Assembly (NCBI RefSeq): GCF_051860665.1
Contig: NZ_JBHYDM010000009.1
Location: forward strand, 1-64,000
Length of the DNA stretch: 64,000 bases
Origin: Falsiroseomonas sp051860665
GTDB lineage: Bacteria; Pseudomonadota; Alphaproteobacteria; Acetobacterales; Acetobacteraceae
Direction: 5' to 3'
A program made the position numbers and the translations under genes. Shown piece by piece: positions 1 through 7,684 of this stretch (position 1 is its first letter; the number at the start of each line of letters is the position of its first letter). The notes beneath the pieces were generated by a model. It saw nothing but the letters and a program-made list of their open reading frames with translations, made no database searches and was not told the DNA's origin.

Positions 1-509
1 TTCACCTCGGAGGCGACGACGGCAAAGCCCTTGCCGGCCTCGCCGGCGCGGGCGGCCTCGATGGTGGCGTTCAGCGCGAGAAGGTTGGTCTGGCCGGCGA
101 TATCGCCGATCAGGCGCACCACATCGCCGATGCGGGATGCGGCATCCGAGAGGCCGCGGACGGTGGCGTCGGTGGCTTCCGCCGCGGCGGTGGCCTCGCG
201 GGCGGCATTGGCGGCCGCCTCGATCTGGCGGACGACCTCGGCGATGGAGGCGGAGAGCTCCTCGGTGGCGGCGGCGACGGAGCCGACATTGGTGCTGGCC
301 AGGCCGGCGGCATCGGCCACGGCATTGGCGCGGGAGGCACTGCTCTCGGCGGTGGCGGCCATGGAGCCGGCGGTGGCATCGAGCTCGGTGGCGGCGGAGG
401 CGACGGAGCGGAGCACGTCGGCGGTCTCCTCCTCGAAGCCGCGCAGCAGGGTCTCGACGGCGGCGGCGCGGTCGAGGCGGGCCTGCTGCTCGGCGGCCTG
501 GGCAGCCTC
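1..509. repeat. Near-identical repeat copy A (chemoreceptor signalling domain)
   Basis: This stretch matches 2367-2875 base for base apart from roughly a dozen substitutions counted by eye, so identity is about 97-98 percent. It ends abruptly at the GGCAGCCTC shared by both copies and probably continues beyond the left edge. It encodes the methylation-helix and hairpin-tip parts of the receptors. Confidence 0.9.
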
Positions 510-1685
510 CAGCGCCACCCGCTGGAGCGAGGCCTGTCGCAGGTTCTCGACCGCCACGGCCATTTCGCCCAGCTCATCGGCACGGTCACGGCCCGGCACG
601 TCGAGCGTCAGTTCGCCATTGCCGATGCGGCCCACCACCGTGGTGAGCGCGCCGAGCGGCGCCACGACGCGGCGGAGGATGGTGAGCATGACGCCCATGA
701 CCAGGCAGAGGGTCACGAACATGCCCGCCCCCGTGATCTGCAGCATCTGCCAATGCTCGGCGCTGGTGGCCTCGCCGGCCGCCAGCGCCTCGTCCAGCGC
801 GGCATCGCGCATCGGCAGCAGGGCGGCCAGGGCGGCGACGGAGAAGGGGCGGAAGCGGGCCAGCTCGATGCTCCAGAGCGCCGGCGGAGCGCCGACACGG
901 GTCGAGGCCTCGTCGATCAGCCGGCTCCAGCCCGGTTCGGACTGCGCCACATAGCCCTGCCGCTGCGCTTCCAGCGCCTGGGCGAGGCGGGGGGTGGCGA
1001 GCGCATCCACCAGCCGCTCGATATGGCTGAAGCTTTCCAGCATGCGGCCGGTGAGGATGCGCGCGGTGGCGACAGCCTCCGGCTGCACCGGCTGGCCGCC
1101 CAGCCAGCCCGTGATGAACAGGGCGCGGCGGCCGGCCAGGTCGCGCAGATTGGCGGCGTGGATGGCGATCTCGGCGCGGATGGCGAGGTCCGGCGCGGTG
1201 ACGGCCAGGCGGCGGCCGACCTCCAGCGCCAGGGCCGAAAGCCCGTTGCCCAGCTCGTTCCGCGCCGCCGTCAGGTCCCGCAGGATCGCCGGGTCGCGGT
1301 CCTGCGGGGGGAGGGCGGCGGCTTCGGTGACGCGGCGCAGCAGCTCCGTCGCCACGGCGCGGGTGCGTTGCAGGGCCGCCAGTTCGAAGCCCGCGGCGCT
1401 GGCGCTGGCCTCGGCGGCCGCGACCGTGCGCAGCGCCTCCTCATGCCCGGCCCGCAGCTCCGCCAGATTGGGCTGGGCCACCACCAGGGCGGCGCTCAGC
1501 CGGCCGGACTGCACGGCATAGCCGGCCTGTGCGCGCAGCACGTCGCTGATGGTGCGGGTGGCCAGGATGCTGCGGTCCGAGGCCCGGGCATCCTGCCAGG
1601 CATTGCTGGCCAGCCAGACGGATAGCAGGAAGCCGGGCAGGGCGATGGCGGCGAAGCCGAGGAGGAGGATGGAGCGGATACGCAT
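1..1685 (-). CDS. Methyl-accepting chemotaxis protein, 3' part missing
   Basis: Membrane chemoreceptor that passes ligand signals to CheA/CheW. Translation begins at an ATG at 1685-1683 with an MRIRS start, a first membrane helix (residues about 7-25), a long helical periplasmic sensor region, a second membrane helix near residues 235-260, a HAMP segment, and then the cytoplasmic signalling domain. The hairpin tip motif IAGQTNLLALNATIEAARAG is visible close to the window edge. At least 561 residues are present and the end lies outside the window. Domain order matches the neighbouring receptor at 1988-4051, and the signalling halves are nearly identical DNA. The ligand is unknown. The family call is secure. 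Confidence 0.93.
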   Translation of the reverse strand, partial: MRIRSILLLGFAAIALPGFLLSVWLASNAWQDARASDRSILATRTISDVLRAQAGYAVQSGRLSAALVVAQPNLAELRAGHEEALRTVAAAEASASAAGFELAALQRTRAVATELLRRVTEAAALPPQDRDPAILRDLTAARNELGNGLSALALEVGRRLAVTAPDLAIRAEIAIHAANLRDLAGRRALFITGWLGGQPVQPEAVATARILTGRMLESFSHIERLVDALATPRLAQALEAQRQGYVAQSEPGWSRLIDEASTRVGAPPALWSIELARFRPFSVAALAALLPMRDAALDEALAAGEATSAEHWQMLQITGAGMFVTLCLVMGVMLTILRRVVAPLGALTTVVGRIGNGELTLDVPGRDRADELGEMAVAVENLRQASLQRVALEAAQAAEQQARLDRAAAVETLLRGFEEETADVLRSVASAATELDATAGSMAATAESSASRANAVADAAGLASTNVGSVAAATEELSASIAEVVRQIEAAANAAREATAAAEATDATVRGLSDAASRIGDVVRLIGDIAGQTNLLALNATIEAARAGEAGKGFAVVASEV

Positions 1686-1870
1686 TGACGGCGCGACCTT
1701 GCTTGGATGGCCCTGTATGCAAGCAGGAGCCTTTCGGTTCCGTGAATTTCGCGACGCATGAGACAAAGGCGCCAATATTTGCTCCCTTGGGGAGGGCGTG
1801 GAGCCGAACCTCGCAGCCGATGCGCCAGGCGCGCGCCGTGCCGGCGAGCCTGCGCCCCTGCAGGCGAATG

Positions 1871-1905
1871 AGGCCGGCCGCCCTTGCGCTTCGGGCAGCC
1901 GGCCT
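1871..1905. terminator. GC-rich hairpin in the gap between the two chemoreceptor genes
   Basis: AGGCCGGC at 1871-1878 pairs with GCCGGCCT at 1898-1905, with a few further pairs inside. It lies about 80 bases past the stop of the receptor at 1988-4051 and about 185 bases before the start of the next one, so it could end transcription between them. There is no T-run. The rest of the 302-base gap (1686-1987) holds no gene I can support; it should carry the promoter of the first receptor, but no clear promoter boxes are visible. Confidence 0.4.
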
Positions 1906-1987
1906 GAGTCGTCTCGGAGAGTCCTTCTGGCCAACCGGCCGAGCCGGTGCCGGGGCGCAATTCTTCCGCGGGCCGGGCTTCGGGGCC

Positions 1988-4051
1988 TTACGCGGCGCGG
2001 ATGGCGCCGAGGAAGGTATCGACCTTGCCGCGCAGGCCCTCGGCCTGGCGGGCGAGTTCGGCGGAGGCGCTGCGGACATCGCTGGCGGCGGTTCCGGTGC
2101 GAGCGGCATCCTCGCTGACGCCGGTGGCGTGATGGGCGGCCTGCTGGGTGCCGCTGGCGGCCTCGGCGACGGCCTGGCCGATCTCGGCGGTGGCCTGGGC
2201 CTGCTGGGAGGCGGTCTCGGCCACCTGGGCGGTGGTGGTGTTCAGCGTCTCGATGGTGCGCGCGATGGCGCGGACCACCTCGACGGTGCGGTTGGTCTCG
2301 GACTGCATGGCGCCGATCTGGGAGCCGATCTCCTCGGTGGCCTTGGCGGTCTGGGCGGCGAGCTGCTTCACCTCGGAGGCGACGACGGCAAAGCCCTTGC
2401 CGGCCTCGCCGGCGCGGGCGGCCTCGATGGTGGCGTTCAGCGCCAGCAGGTTGGTCTGGCCGGCGATATCGCCGATCAGGCGCACCACGTCGCCGATGCG
2501 GGATGCGGCATCCGAGAGGCCGCGGACGGTGGCATCGGTGGCTTCCGCCGCGGCGGTGGCCTCGCGGGCCGCGGTGGCGGAGGCCTCGATCTGGCGGACG
2601 ACCTCGGCGATGGAGGCGGAGAGCTCCTCGGTGGCGGCGGCGACGGAGCCGACATTGGTGCTGGCCAGGCCGGCGGCATCGGCCACGGCATTGGCGCGGG
2701 AGGCACTGCTCTCGGCGGTGGCGGCCATGGAGCCGGCGGTGGCGTCGAGCTCGGTGGCGGCGGAGGCGACGGAGCGGAGCACGTCGGCGGTCTCCTCCTC
2801 GAAGCCGCGCAGCAGGGTCTCGACGGCGGCGGCGCGGGCGAGGCGGGCCTGCTGCTCGGCGGCCTGGGCAGCCTCGAGCTCAAGGCGTTCGAGGGAGGCC
2901 TTGCGGAGTTGCTCGATGGCGACCGCCATTTCGCCGAGCTCGTCGGTGCGGGCCTGGCCGGGGACATCCAGCGTCAGCTCGCCGCCGCCGATGCGGCCGA
3001 CCACGGTGGTCAGCACGCCGATGGGTGCCACGATCCGGCGCAGCAGCATGACGAGGCTGGCGATGACCAGGACCAGGATCGCCGCCATGGCGGCCAGCGC
3101 CAGTTCCAGGCTGCGCCAGCTTTCCGTGCTGTTGTCCATGCCGACCTCCAGCGCCTCCTCCAGCGCCGCGTCGCGCATTTCCACGATCCGGGTCAGTTCC
3201 GTCGGGGAGAAGGCGCGGATCTGCGGCAGGGTCATCGACCAGGTGGTGCCGCCGGAGGCGAGGTTGGCCACGGCTTCCTGCACGATGCGACGCCAGGTCG
3301 GATCCGCGGTTTCCAGGAAGTTGCGCCGCTGGGCGGCCAGCGCCTGCATCAGGCGCGGGGTGCCGATCGCCTGGGTCAGGCGCTCGATATTGGCGAAGGT
3401 CTCGCGGATCGCGCCGCTCCATTCATGGGCCTGGGGAATCTGCTCAGGCCGCACGCTCTGGCCACCGACCCAGCCGCTGATGAACAGGGCGCGCCGGCCG
3501 GCGAGTTCGCGCAGGGCGGCGACCTGGATGGCGATCTCCAGCCGCACCGCGAGTTCGGGCGCGGTCAGCGCCAGGCGCTGGCCGACCGCCAGGGCCAGGT
3601 TGGTCATGCCCTGCCCGAGTTCGGCCCGGGCCTGGGTCAGGTCGCGGGGGATGGCGGGGTCGCGCGCCGCGGGCGGCTGCGCCGCGGCGGCGGTGACACG
3701 GCGCAGCAGGTCGTCGAGCCGCGCCTGGGTCGCGGTAAGGGCGGTGGGATCGAAGCCTGCCGCCTGGGCGCTGGCGGTGGCGGCGGCCAGCAGGCCGGCG
3801 ATCTCGGCATGGCCCTGCCGCAGCTCCGCAAGATCGGACTGCTGGGCCAGGGCGGCGTTGTTCAACCGGCCGATCTGGACGGCATAGGTGGACTGGGCGC
3901 GCAGCACGTCGCTGATGGTGCGGGTGGCGAGGATGGCGCGATCCGCACGCCGGGCTTCCTGCCAGGCCCCTGCGGCAATCCAGATCGAAAGGGCGAGGCC
4001 GGGCAGGGCGAGCAGCCCGAAGGCCAGCAGGAAGACATTGCGAATACGCAT
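1988..4051 (-). CDS. Methyl-accepting chemotaxis protein
   Basis: Complete 687-residue chemoreceptor. The N-terminus MRIRNVF leads into a membrane helix (about 7-27); a helical periplasmic sensor region follows to about residue 305, then a second membrane helix rich in Ala, Leu and Val, a HAMP linker around LTLDVPG, and a long signalling domain. The conserved tip IAGQTNLLALNATIEAARAG is intact. There is no C-terminal CheR/CheB-binding pentapeptide. The sensor part is diverged from the adjacent receptor while the signalling half is almost identical at DNA level, so the two probably sense different signals but share partners. No other chemotaxis gene is in the window. Confidence 0.95.
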   Translation of the reverse strand: MRIRNVFLLAFGLLALPGLALSIWIAAGAWQEARRADRAILATRTISDVLRAQSTYAVQIGRLNNAALAQQSDLAELRQGHAEIAGLLAAATASAQAAGFDPTALTATQARLDDLLRRVTAAAAQPPAARDPAIPRDLTQARAELGQGMTNLALAVGQRLALTAPELAVRLEIAIQVAALRELAGRRALFISGWVGGQSVRPEQIPQAHEWSGAIRETFANIERLTQAIGTPRLMQALAAQRRNFLETADPTWRRIVQEAVANLASGGTTWSMTLPQIRAFSPTELTRIVEMRDAALEEALEVGMDNSTESWRSLELALAAMAAILVLVIASLVMLLRRIVAPIGVLTTVVGRIGGGELTLDVPGQARTDELGEMAVAIEQLRKASLERLELEAAQAAEQQARLARAAAVETLLRGFEEETADVLRSVASAATELDATAGSMAATAESSASRANAVADAAGLASTNVGSVAAATEELSASIAEVVRQIEASATAAREATAAAEATDATVRGLSDAASRIGDVVRLIGDIAGQTNLLALNATIEAARAGEAGKGFAVVASEVKQLAAQTAKATEEIGSQIGAMQSETNRTVEVVRAIARTIETLNTTTAQVAETASQQAQATAEIGQAVAEAASGTQQAAHHATGVSEDAARTGTAASDVRSASAELARQAEGLRGKVDTFLGAIRAA
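2367..2875. repeat. Near-identical repeat copy B (chemoreceptor signalling domain)
   Basis: Second copy of the stretch at 1-509, in the same orientation and 2366 bases away. Homology drops sharply beyond 2875, where the HAMP-proximal codons differ. Such a long high-identity direct repeat can recombine and could delete or fuse the two receptors. Confidence 0.9.
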
Positions 4052-4213
4052 CGGGGGCAGGATCCGGTCTGGTCGTCCGCTAGCTTGCCGCCTTCGGGTT
4101 GCAAAGCCGCTAACGCGCCGGCGCCCGGCCGCGCAAAGCGGCGAAATGCCGGGTGATTTGGCCGGCGCGGCGCGGGGGGTCTAGAAGACCGCGAAACCTG
4201 CCGACGGATACCC

Positions 4214-5362
4214 ATGACCAGCCTCCCTCCCATCGCCCTGTTCGACATGAAGGCGCAGCAGGCGCTGATCCGCGCCGAGCTGGACCAGCGCCTGGCCTCC
4301 GTGCTCGACGGCGGCCGCTTCATCAACGGGCCCGAGGTGGGCGAGCTGGAGCAGAAGCTCGCCGCCTTCGCCGGCTGCGCCCATGGCGTGGGCGTCTCCT
4401 CCGGCACCGATGCGCTGCAGATCGCCATGATGGGCGAGGGTATCGGCCGCGGCGACGCGGTGTTCCTGCCGGCCTTCACCTATACCGCGACGGCCGAGGT
4501 GCCGCTGGTGCTGGGCGCCACCCCCATCTTCGTCGATGTGGACCCCCGCACCTTCAACATCGACATCGCCGACCTGAAGCGCCGCATCGCGCTGGTCGAG
4601 GCCGAGGGCCGGCTGCGGCCGGCGGCGGTGGTGGGCGTGGACCTGTTCGGCCTGCCGGCGGACTGGCCGGCGATCGAGGCGATCTGCGCCGAGAAGGGCA
4701 TGTTCGCGCTGGATGATGCGGCGCAGGCTTTTGGGGGCTCGCTCGGCAACAAGCGGCTGGGGCGCTGGGGGCATGCGACGGCGCTGAGCTTCTACCCGAC
4801 CAAGACCCTGGGCTGCTACGGCGATGGCGGCGCGCTGCTGACGGATGACGCCGACCGCGCCGAGCTGTGGCGCAGCCTGCGCACCCATGGCGAGGGCAAG
4901 ACCCGCTACGAGGTGGAGCGCACCGGCATGAACGGGCGGCTGGATACCATGCAGGCCGCGATCCTGCTGGCGAAGCTGCCGCTGCTGGAGGGCGAGCTGG
5001 TGGCGCGGACCAAGGTGGCGGCGGCCTATCATGCCGGGCTGGCCGGCAAGGTGCAGGTGCCCGAGCTGGTGCCGGGCCATGCCTGGGGCCTCTATTCGAT
5101 CCTGCTGGCCGATGCGGCGGAGCGCGGGCGGGTGCAGGAGGCCTGCAAGGCGGCGGGCGTGCCGACCTCGATCTACTACCCGAAATCGCTGCATCGGCAG
5201 CCGGCCTATGCCGCGGCCCATGCCGGCGGCATCGCGGCCGGCGCGCCGGAGCTTCCGGTGGCGGAGATGCTCTGCGAGCGGATCCTCTCGCTGCCGATGC
5301 ACCCCTACCTGACCGAGGCCGAGGTGGCGCGGGTGGTCGCGGCGGTGGCAGGCGCCGTCTGA
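4214..5362 (+). CDS. DegT/DnrJ/EryC1/StrS family PLP aminotransferase
   Basis: 382-residue cytoplasmic aminotransferase of the family that aminates nucleotide-linked keto sugars. The glycine and Ser-Gly-Thr-Asp motif near residues 60-66 binds the cofactor phosphate, the ALDDAAQA segment holds the Asp that contacts the PLP ring (about 168), and Lys197 in SFYPTKT is the expected Schiff-base lysine, followed by the CYGDGG glycine motif. All key residues are present and the length is normal. It stands alone between chemoreceptors and parB. A role in surface-sugar synthesis is plausible given the polysaccharide genes 25-30 kb away, but the substrate cannot be read from sequence. Confidence 0.93.
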   Translation: MTSLPPIALFDMKAQQALIRAELDQRLASVLDGGRFINGPEVGELEQKLAAFAGCAHGVGVSSGTDALQIAMMGEGIGRGDAVFLPAFTYTATAEVPLVLGATPIFVDVDPRTFNIDIADLKRRIALVEAEGRLRPAAVVGVDLFGLPADWPAIEAICAEKGMFALDDAAQAFGGSLGNKRLGRWGHATALSFYPTKTLGCYGDGGALLTDDADRAELWRSLRTHGEGKTRYEVERTGMNGRLDTMQAAILLAKLPLLEGELVARTKVAAAYHAGLAGKVQVPELVPGHAWGLYSILLADAAERGRVQEACKAAGVPTSIYYPKSLHRQPAYAAAHAGGIAAGAPELPVAEMLCERILSLPMHPYLTEAEVARVVAAVAGAV

Positions 5363-5373
5363 AGGCCCGCGGC

Positions 5374-5396
5374 CGGCGGCGGCTCAGCCGCCGCCG
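5374..5396. terminator. Bidirectional hairpin between the aminotransferase gene and parB
   Basis: A perfect GGCGGCGGC/GCCGCCGCC stem (extended by one outer C-G pair) has the loop TCA, which is exactly the parB stop codon read on the minus strand. It sits between two convergent genes whose stops are 21 bases apart. No T-run follows on either side, so it may act as an RNA end stabiliser as much as a terminator. Confidence 0.5.
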
Positions 5397-6244
5397 TTGA
5401 GCAGCCGGATCAGCCCGTCGAGCTGGTCGAGGTCGCGGTAGCGGATCACCACCTCGCCACCCTTGCCGGCGTGGCGGACCTGCACCTGCAGGCCGAGGCG
5501 CTCCGTCAGGTCCCGCTCCAGGGCGCGCGTCTCGGGGTCCTGCGGCCGCGGCGGCGTGCCCTCGGGCTTCGGCTTGGCGGTGGCCAGCGCCTCCGTCTGG
5601 CGGACGTTCAGCCCGCGCGAGACCACCTGGGCGGCGAGGCGGGCGGGGTCGGGCGTGCCGATCAGGGCGCGGGCATGGCCGGCGGTCAGCACGCCGTTGC
5701 GCACCAGGTCGCGCACCGGGCCGGGCAGGTTCAGCAGGCGCAGCGTATTGGCCACATGGCTGCGGCTCTTGCCGACGGACTGGCCGAGATGCTCCTGCGT
5801 CACGCCGAATTCCTCGAGCAGGCGCTTGTAGCCCTCGGCTTCCTCGACCGCGTTCAGATCCTGGCGCTGCAGGTTCTCCACCAGGCCGGCGGCCATGGCC
5901 TCGCGGTCGCCGAGGTCGCGGATGACGACGGGAACCTCGTGCAGCTGCGCCGCCTGGGCGGCGCGCCAGCGGCGTTCGCCGCCGATGATCTCGTAGCTGT
6001 CCGTGCTGCCCGGCTTCGGGCGCACCAGGATGGGCTGCAGGATGCCGTGCTCACGGATGGAACTGGCGAGTTCATCCAGGCTGGCGCGATCCATGCCGCC
6101 GCGCGGCTGGAAGGGACCGGGCTCCAGCGATTCGACCGGAACGGAGCGCAGCGCCTCGCCGGGCTGGGGGGCGGGCCCGTCCGGGATCAACGCCGAAAGG
6201 CCGCGGCCGAGGCGGGAGGTGGGTTTGCGGGTTGTGCTGCTCAT
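5384..6244 (-). CDS. parB: Chromosome-partitioning protein ParB
   Basis: 286-residue CTP-dependent DNA clamp that loads at parS and spreads, giving ParA its partition complex. The N-terminal arm has the LGRGLSALIPD motif that stimulates ParA. The CTP-binding region follows with GGERRWRA near residues 87-95, then the helix-turn-helix around TQEHLGQSVGKSRSHVANTL that reads parS, and a C-terminal dimerisation domain. Its start ATG overlaps the parA stop (ATGA at 6241-6244), so the two are translationally coupled. Three parS-like sites lie 1.4-7.4 kb upstream. Confidence 0.97.
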   Translation of the reverse strand: MSSTTRKPTSRLGRGLSALIPDGPAPQPGEALRSVPVESLEPGPFQPRGGMDRASLDELASSIREHGILQPILVRPKPGSTDSYEIIGGERRWRAAQAAQLHEVPVVIRDLGDREAMAAGLVENLQRQDLNAVEEAEGYKRLLEEFGVTQEHLGQSVGKSRSHVANTLRLLNLPGPVRDLVRNGVLTAGHARALIGTPDPARLAAQVVSRGLNVRQTEALATAKPKPEGTPPRPQDPETRALERDLTERLGLQVQVRHAGKGGEVVIRYRDLDQLDGLIRLLNGGG

Positions 6245-7056
6245 GTGGCGCGGATCCGCGCACGCTCCCGTTTGAGGAATTCGGCGGCGAGCTTGACATA
6301 GGCCTGGGCGCCGGGTGAGCGGAAATCATAGAGCAGGACCGGCAGGCCGTGCGAGGGGGCCTCGCTGACGCGGACGTTGCGGGGGATCGCGGTCTCGAAG
6401 ACCTTGTCCTTGAAGAAGCCGCGCACATCGCTGGCCACCAGCTCCGAGAGGTTGTTGCGGCGGTCCATCATGGTCAGGATGATGCCGTCCAGCCGCAGGC
6501 GCGGGTTGAGGGCGCGGCGGACCCGGTCGATGGTGCGGGTGATCTGGCTGATCCCTTCCAAGGCAAAGAATTCCGTCTGCAGCGGCACCAGCACGCCATC
6601 CGCGGCGACCAGGGCGTTCAGGGTGATGAGGCCGAGCGAAGGCGGGCAGTCGAAGAAGACGTAGTCGAATTCGGCCAGGGCTTCCTTTCCGTCCTCGAAG
6701 GCCTTGGCGAGGCGGTGCTCGCGGTCGTCGATTCCGACCAGCTCGATCTCGGCACCGGCGAGATCCGGGTCGGCGGGCAGGATGGAGAGGTTGTCCACCT
6801 GGGTGGGGCGCAGGAGTTCCGCCAGGGGGCGCCCTTCCACCAGCAGGGCATAGCTGCCCGCGGCGCGATCCTCCCGCGCGATGCCGAGGCCGGTGGAGGC
6901 ATTGCCCTGCGGGTCGAGGTCCAGCAGCAGCACCTTGTGGTTGGCGGCGAGCGCGGTGGCCAGGTTGATGGCCGTGGTCGTCTTGCCGACGCCGCCCTTC
7001 TGGTTGGCGAAGGCGAGCCGGCGCGGGGGCGCGCGGTCAGTCTTGCGGCTGGACAT
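6241..7056 (-). CDS. parA: Chromosome-partitioning ATPase ParA
   Basis: 271-residue Walker-type ATPase that binds nucleoid DNA and positions ParB-parS complexes. The deviant Walker A KGGVGKTT is at about residues 20-27, and FFDCPPSLG supplies the Walker B-like switch. The N-terminus is short, as in chromosomal Soj-type proteins, with no helix-turn-helix as found in plasmid ParA. The start overlaps the end of rsmG by 20 bases and the stop overlaps the parB start, so the gene belongs to a mnmG-rsmG-parA-parB run. Confidence 0.97.
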   Translation of the reverse strand: MSSRKTDRAPPRRLAFANQKGGVGKTTTAINLATALAANHKVLLLDLDPQGNASTGLGIAREDRAAGSYALLVEGRPLAELLRPTQVDNLSILPADPDLAGAEIELVGIDDREHRLAKAFEDGKEALAEFDYVFFDCPPSLGLITLNALVAADGVLVPLQTEFFALEGISQITRTIDRVRRALNPRLRLDGIILTMMDRRNNLSELVASDVRGFFKDKVFETAIPRNVRVSEAPSHGLPVLLYDFRSPGAQAYVKLAAEFLKRERARIRAT

Positions 7057-7675
7057 GGCGGATATCGCTGAGGCGGAAGATGGTGGCCTCCGGGTCGGTG
7101 CGGCTGGGGAAGCGGTTCAGGGTGAAGGACCAGCGGGCCTGGGCCTCGGCGAGCTCGGCCTCGGCCGTGCGGCCCTTGGGGAAGACGGCGGTGCCGCCCG
7201 GGGCCAGCAGGCGCGCGGCATGGGCGAGCAGCGTGTCCAGCGGCGCCAAGGCACGGGCTGTCAGGATGGCGAGCGGCGGCAGGCGGGCAGTCTCGATCCG
7301 GGTCGGGTGGATGGTGACGCCGGCAAGGCCGAGCTGGGCGGTGGCCTCGGTCAGGAAGGCCGCCTTGCGGCGATCCGATTCGACCAGATGCATCGGCCGG
7401 GCGGTGGCAATGGCCAGCACCAGGCCGGGCAGGCCGGCGCCGGAGCCGAGATCGCCCATCGGCCCCTCTCCCGCTGGCAGCAGCGGGGCGAGTTGCAGGC
7501 AGTCCTCGATATGGCGCTGCCGGAGCTGGTCGAGCGTGGCGCGGCCGATGAGGTTGATGCGGCTGTTCCAGCGCAGCAGCAGATCGACATAGAGCTCCAG
7601 CCGCGCCTGGGCCGCATCGTCCAGCGGTGTCGGTTCGGGCAGGTTTTGGGGGGGAAGGGTGGCCGGGTGTTTCAC
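7037..7675 (-). CDS. rsmG: 16S rRNA (guanine-527-N7)-methyltransferase RsmG
   Basis: 212-residue SAM-dependent enzyme that methylates G527 of 16S rRNA (loss gives low-level streptomycin resistance in other bacteria). The SAM-binding motif GDLGSGAGLPG is at about residues 74-84, and the N-terminal NLIGR segment is typical of the family. The start is a GTG at 7675-7673 that lies inside a parS-like palindrome, 9 bases after the mnmG stop. No ATG is near, and the reading MKHPATLPP continues directly into the conserved domain, so the GTG start is favoured. Confidence 0.95.
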   Translation of the reverse strand: MKHPATLPPQNLPEPTPLDDAAQARLELYVDLLLRWNSRINLIGRATLDQLRQRHIEDCLQLAPLLPAGEGPMGDLGSGAGLPGLVLAIATARPMHLVESDRRKAAFLTEATAQLGLAGVTIHPTRIETARLPPLAILTARALAPLDTLLAHAARLLAPGGTAVFPKGRTAEAELAEAQARWSFTLNRFPSRTDPEATIFRLSDIRHVQPQD

Positions 7676-7683
7676 GTGAAACC
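7668..7683. promoter_or_regulatory. parS-like ParB-binding site 1 (spans the rsmG start codon)
   Basis: TGTTTCACGTGAAACC matches the widely conserved parS consensus TGTTTCACGTGAAACA at 15 of 16 positions and keeps the full 14-base palindrome. It overlaps the GTG start of rsmG and lies just after the mnmG stop at 7685. Confidence 0.9.
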
Positions 7684-7684
7684 C

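Noticed and set aside
1685..4156. An 823-codon glycine-rich plus-strand open frame
   Set aside because: It is antisense to the second chemoreceptor, and its Gly/Leu-rich repeats mirror the Ala/Thr-rich receptor helices.
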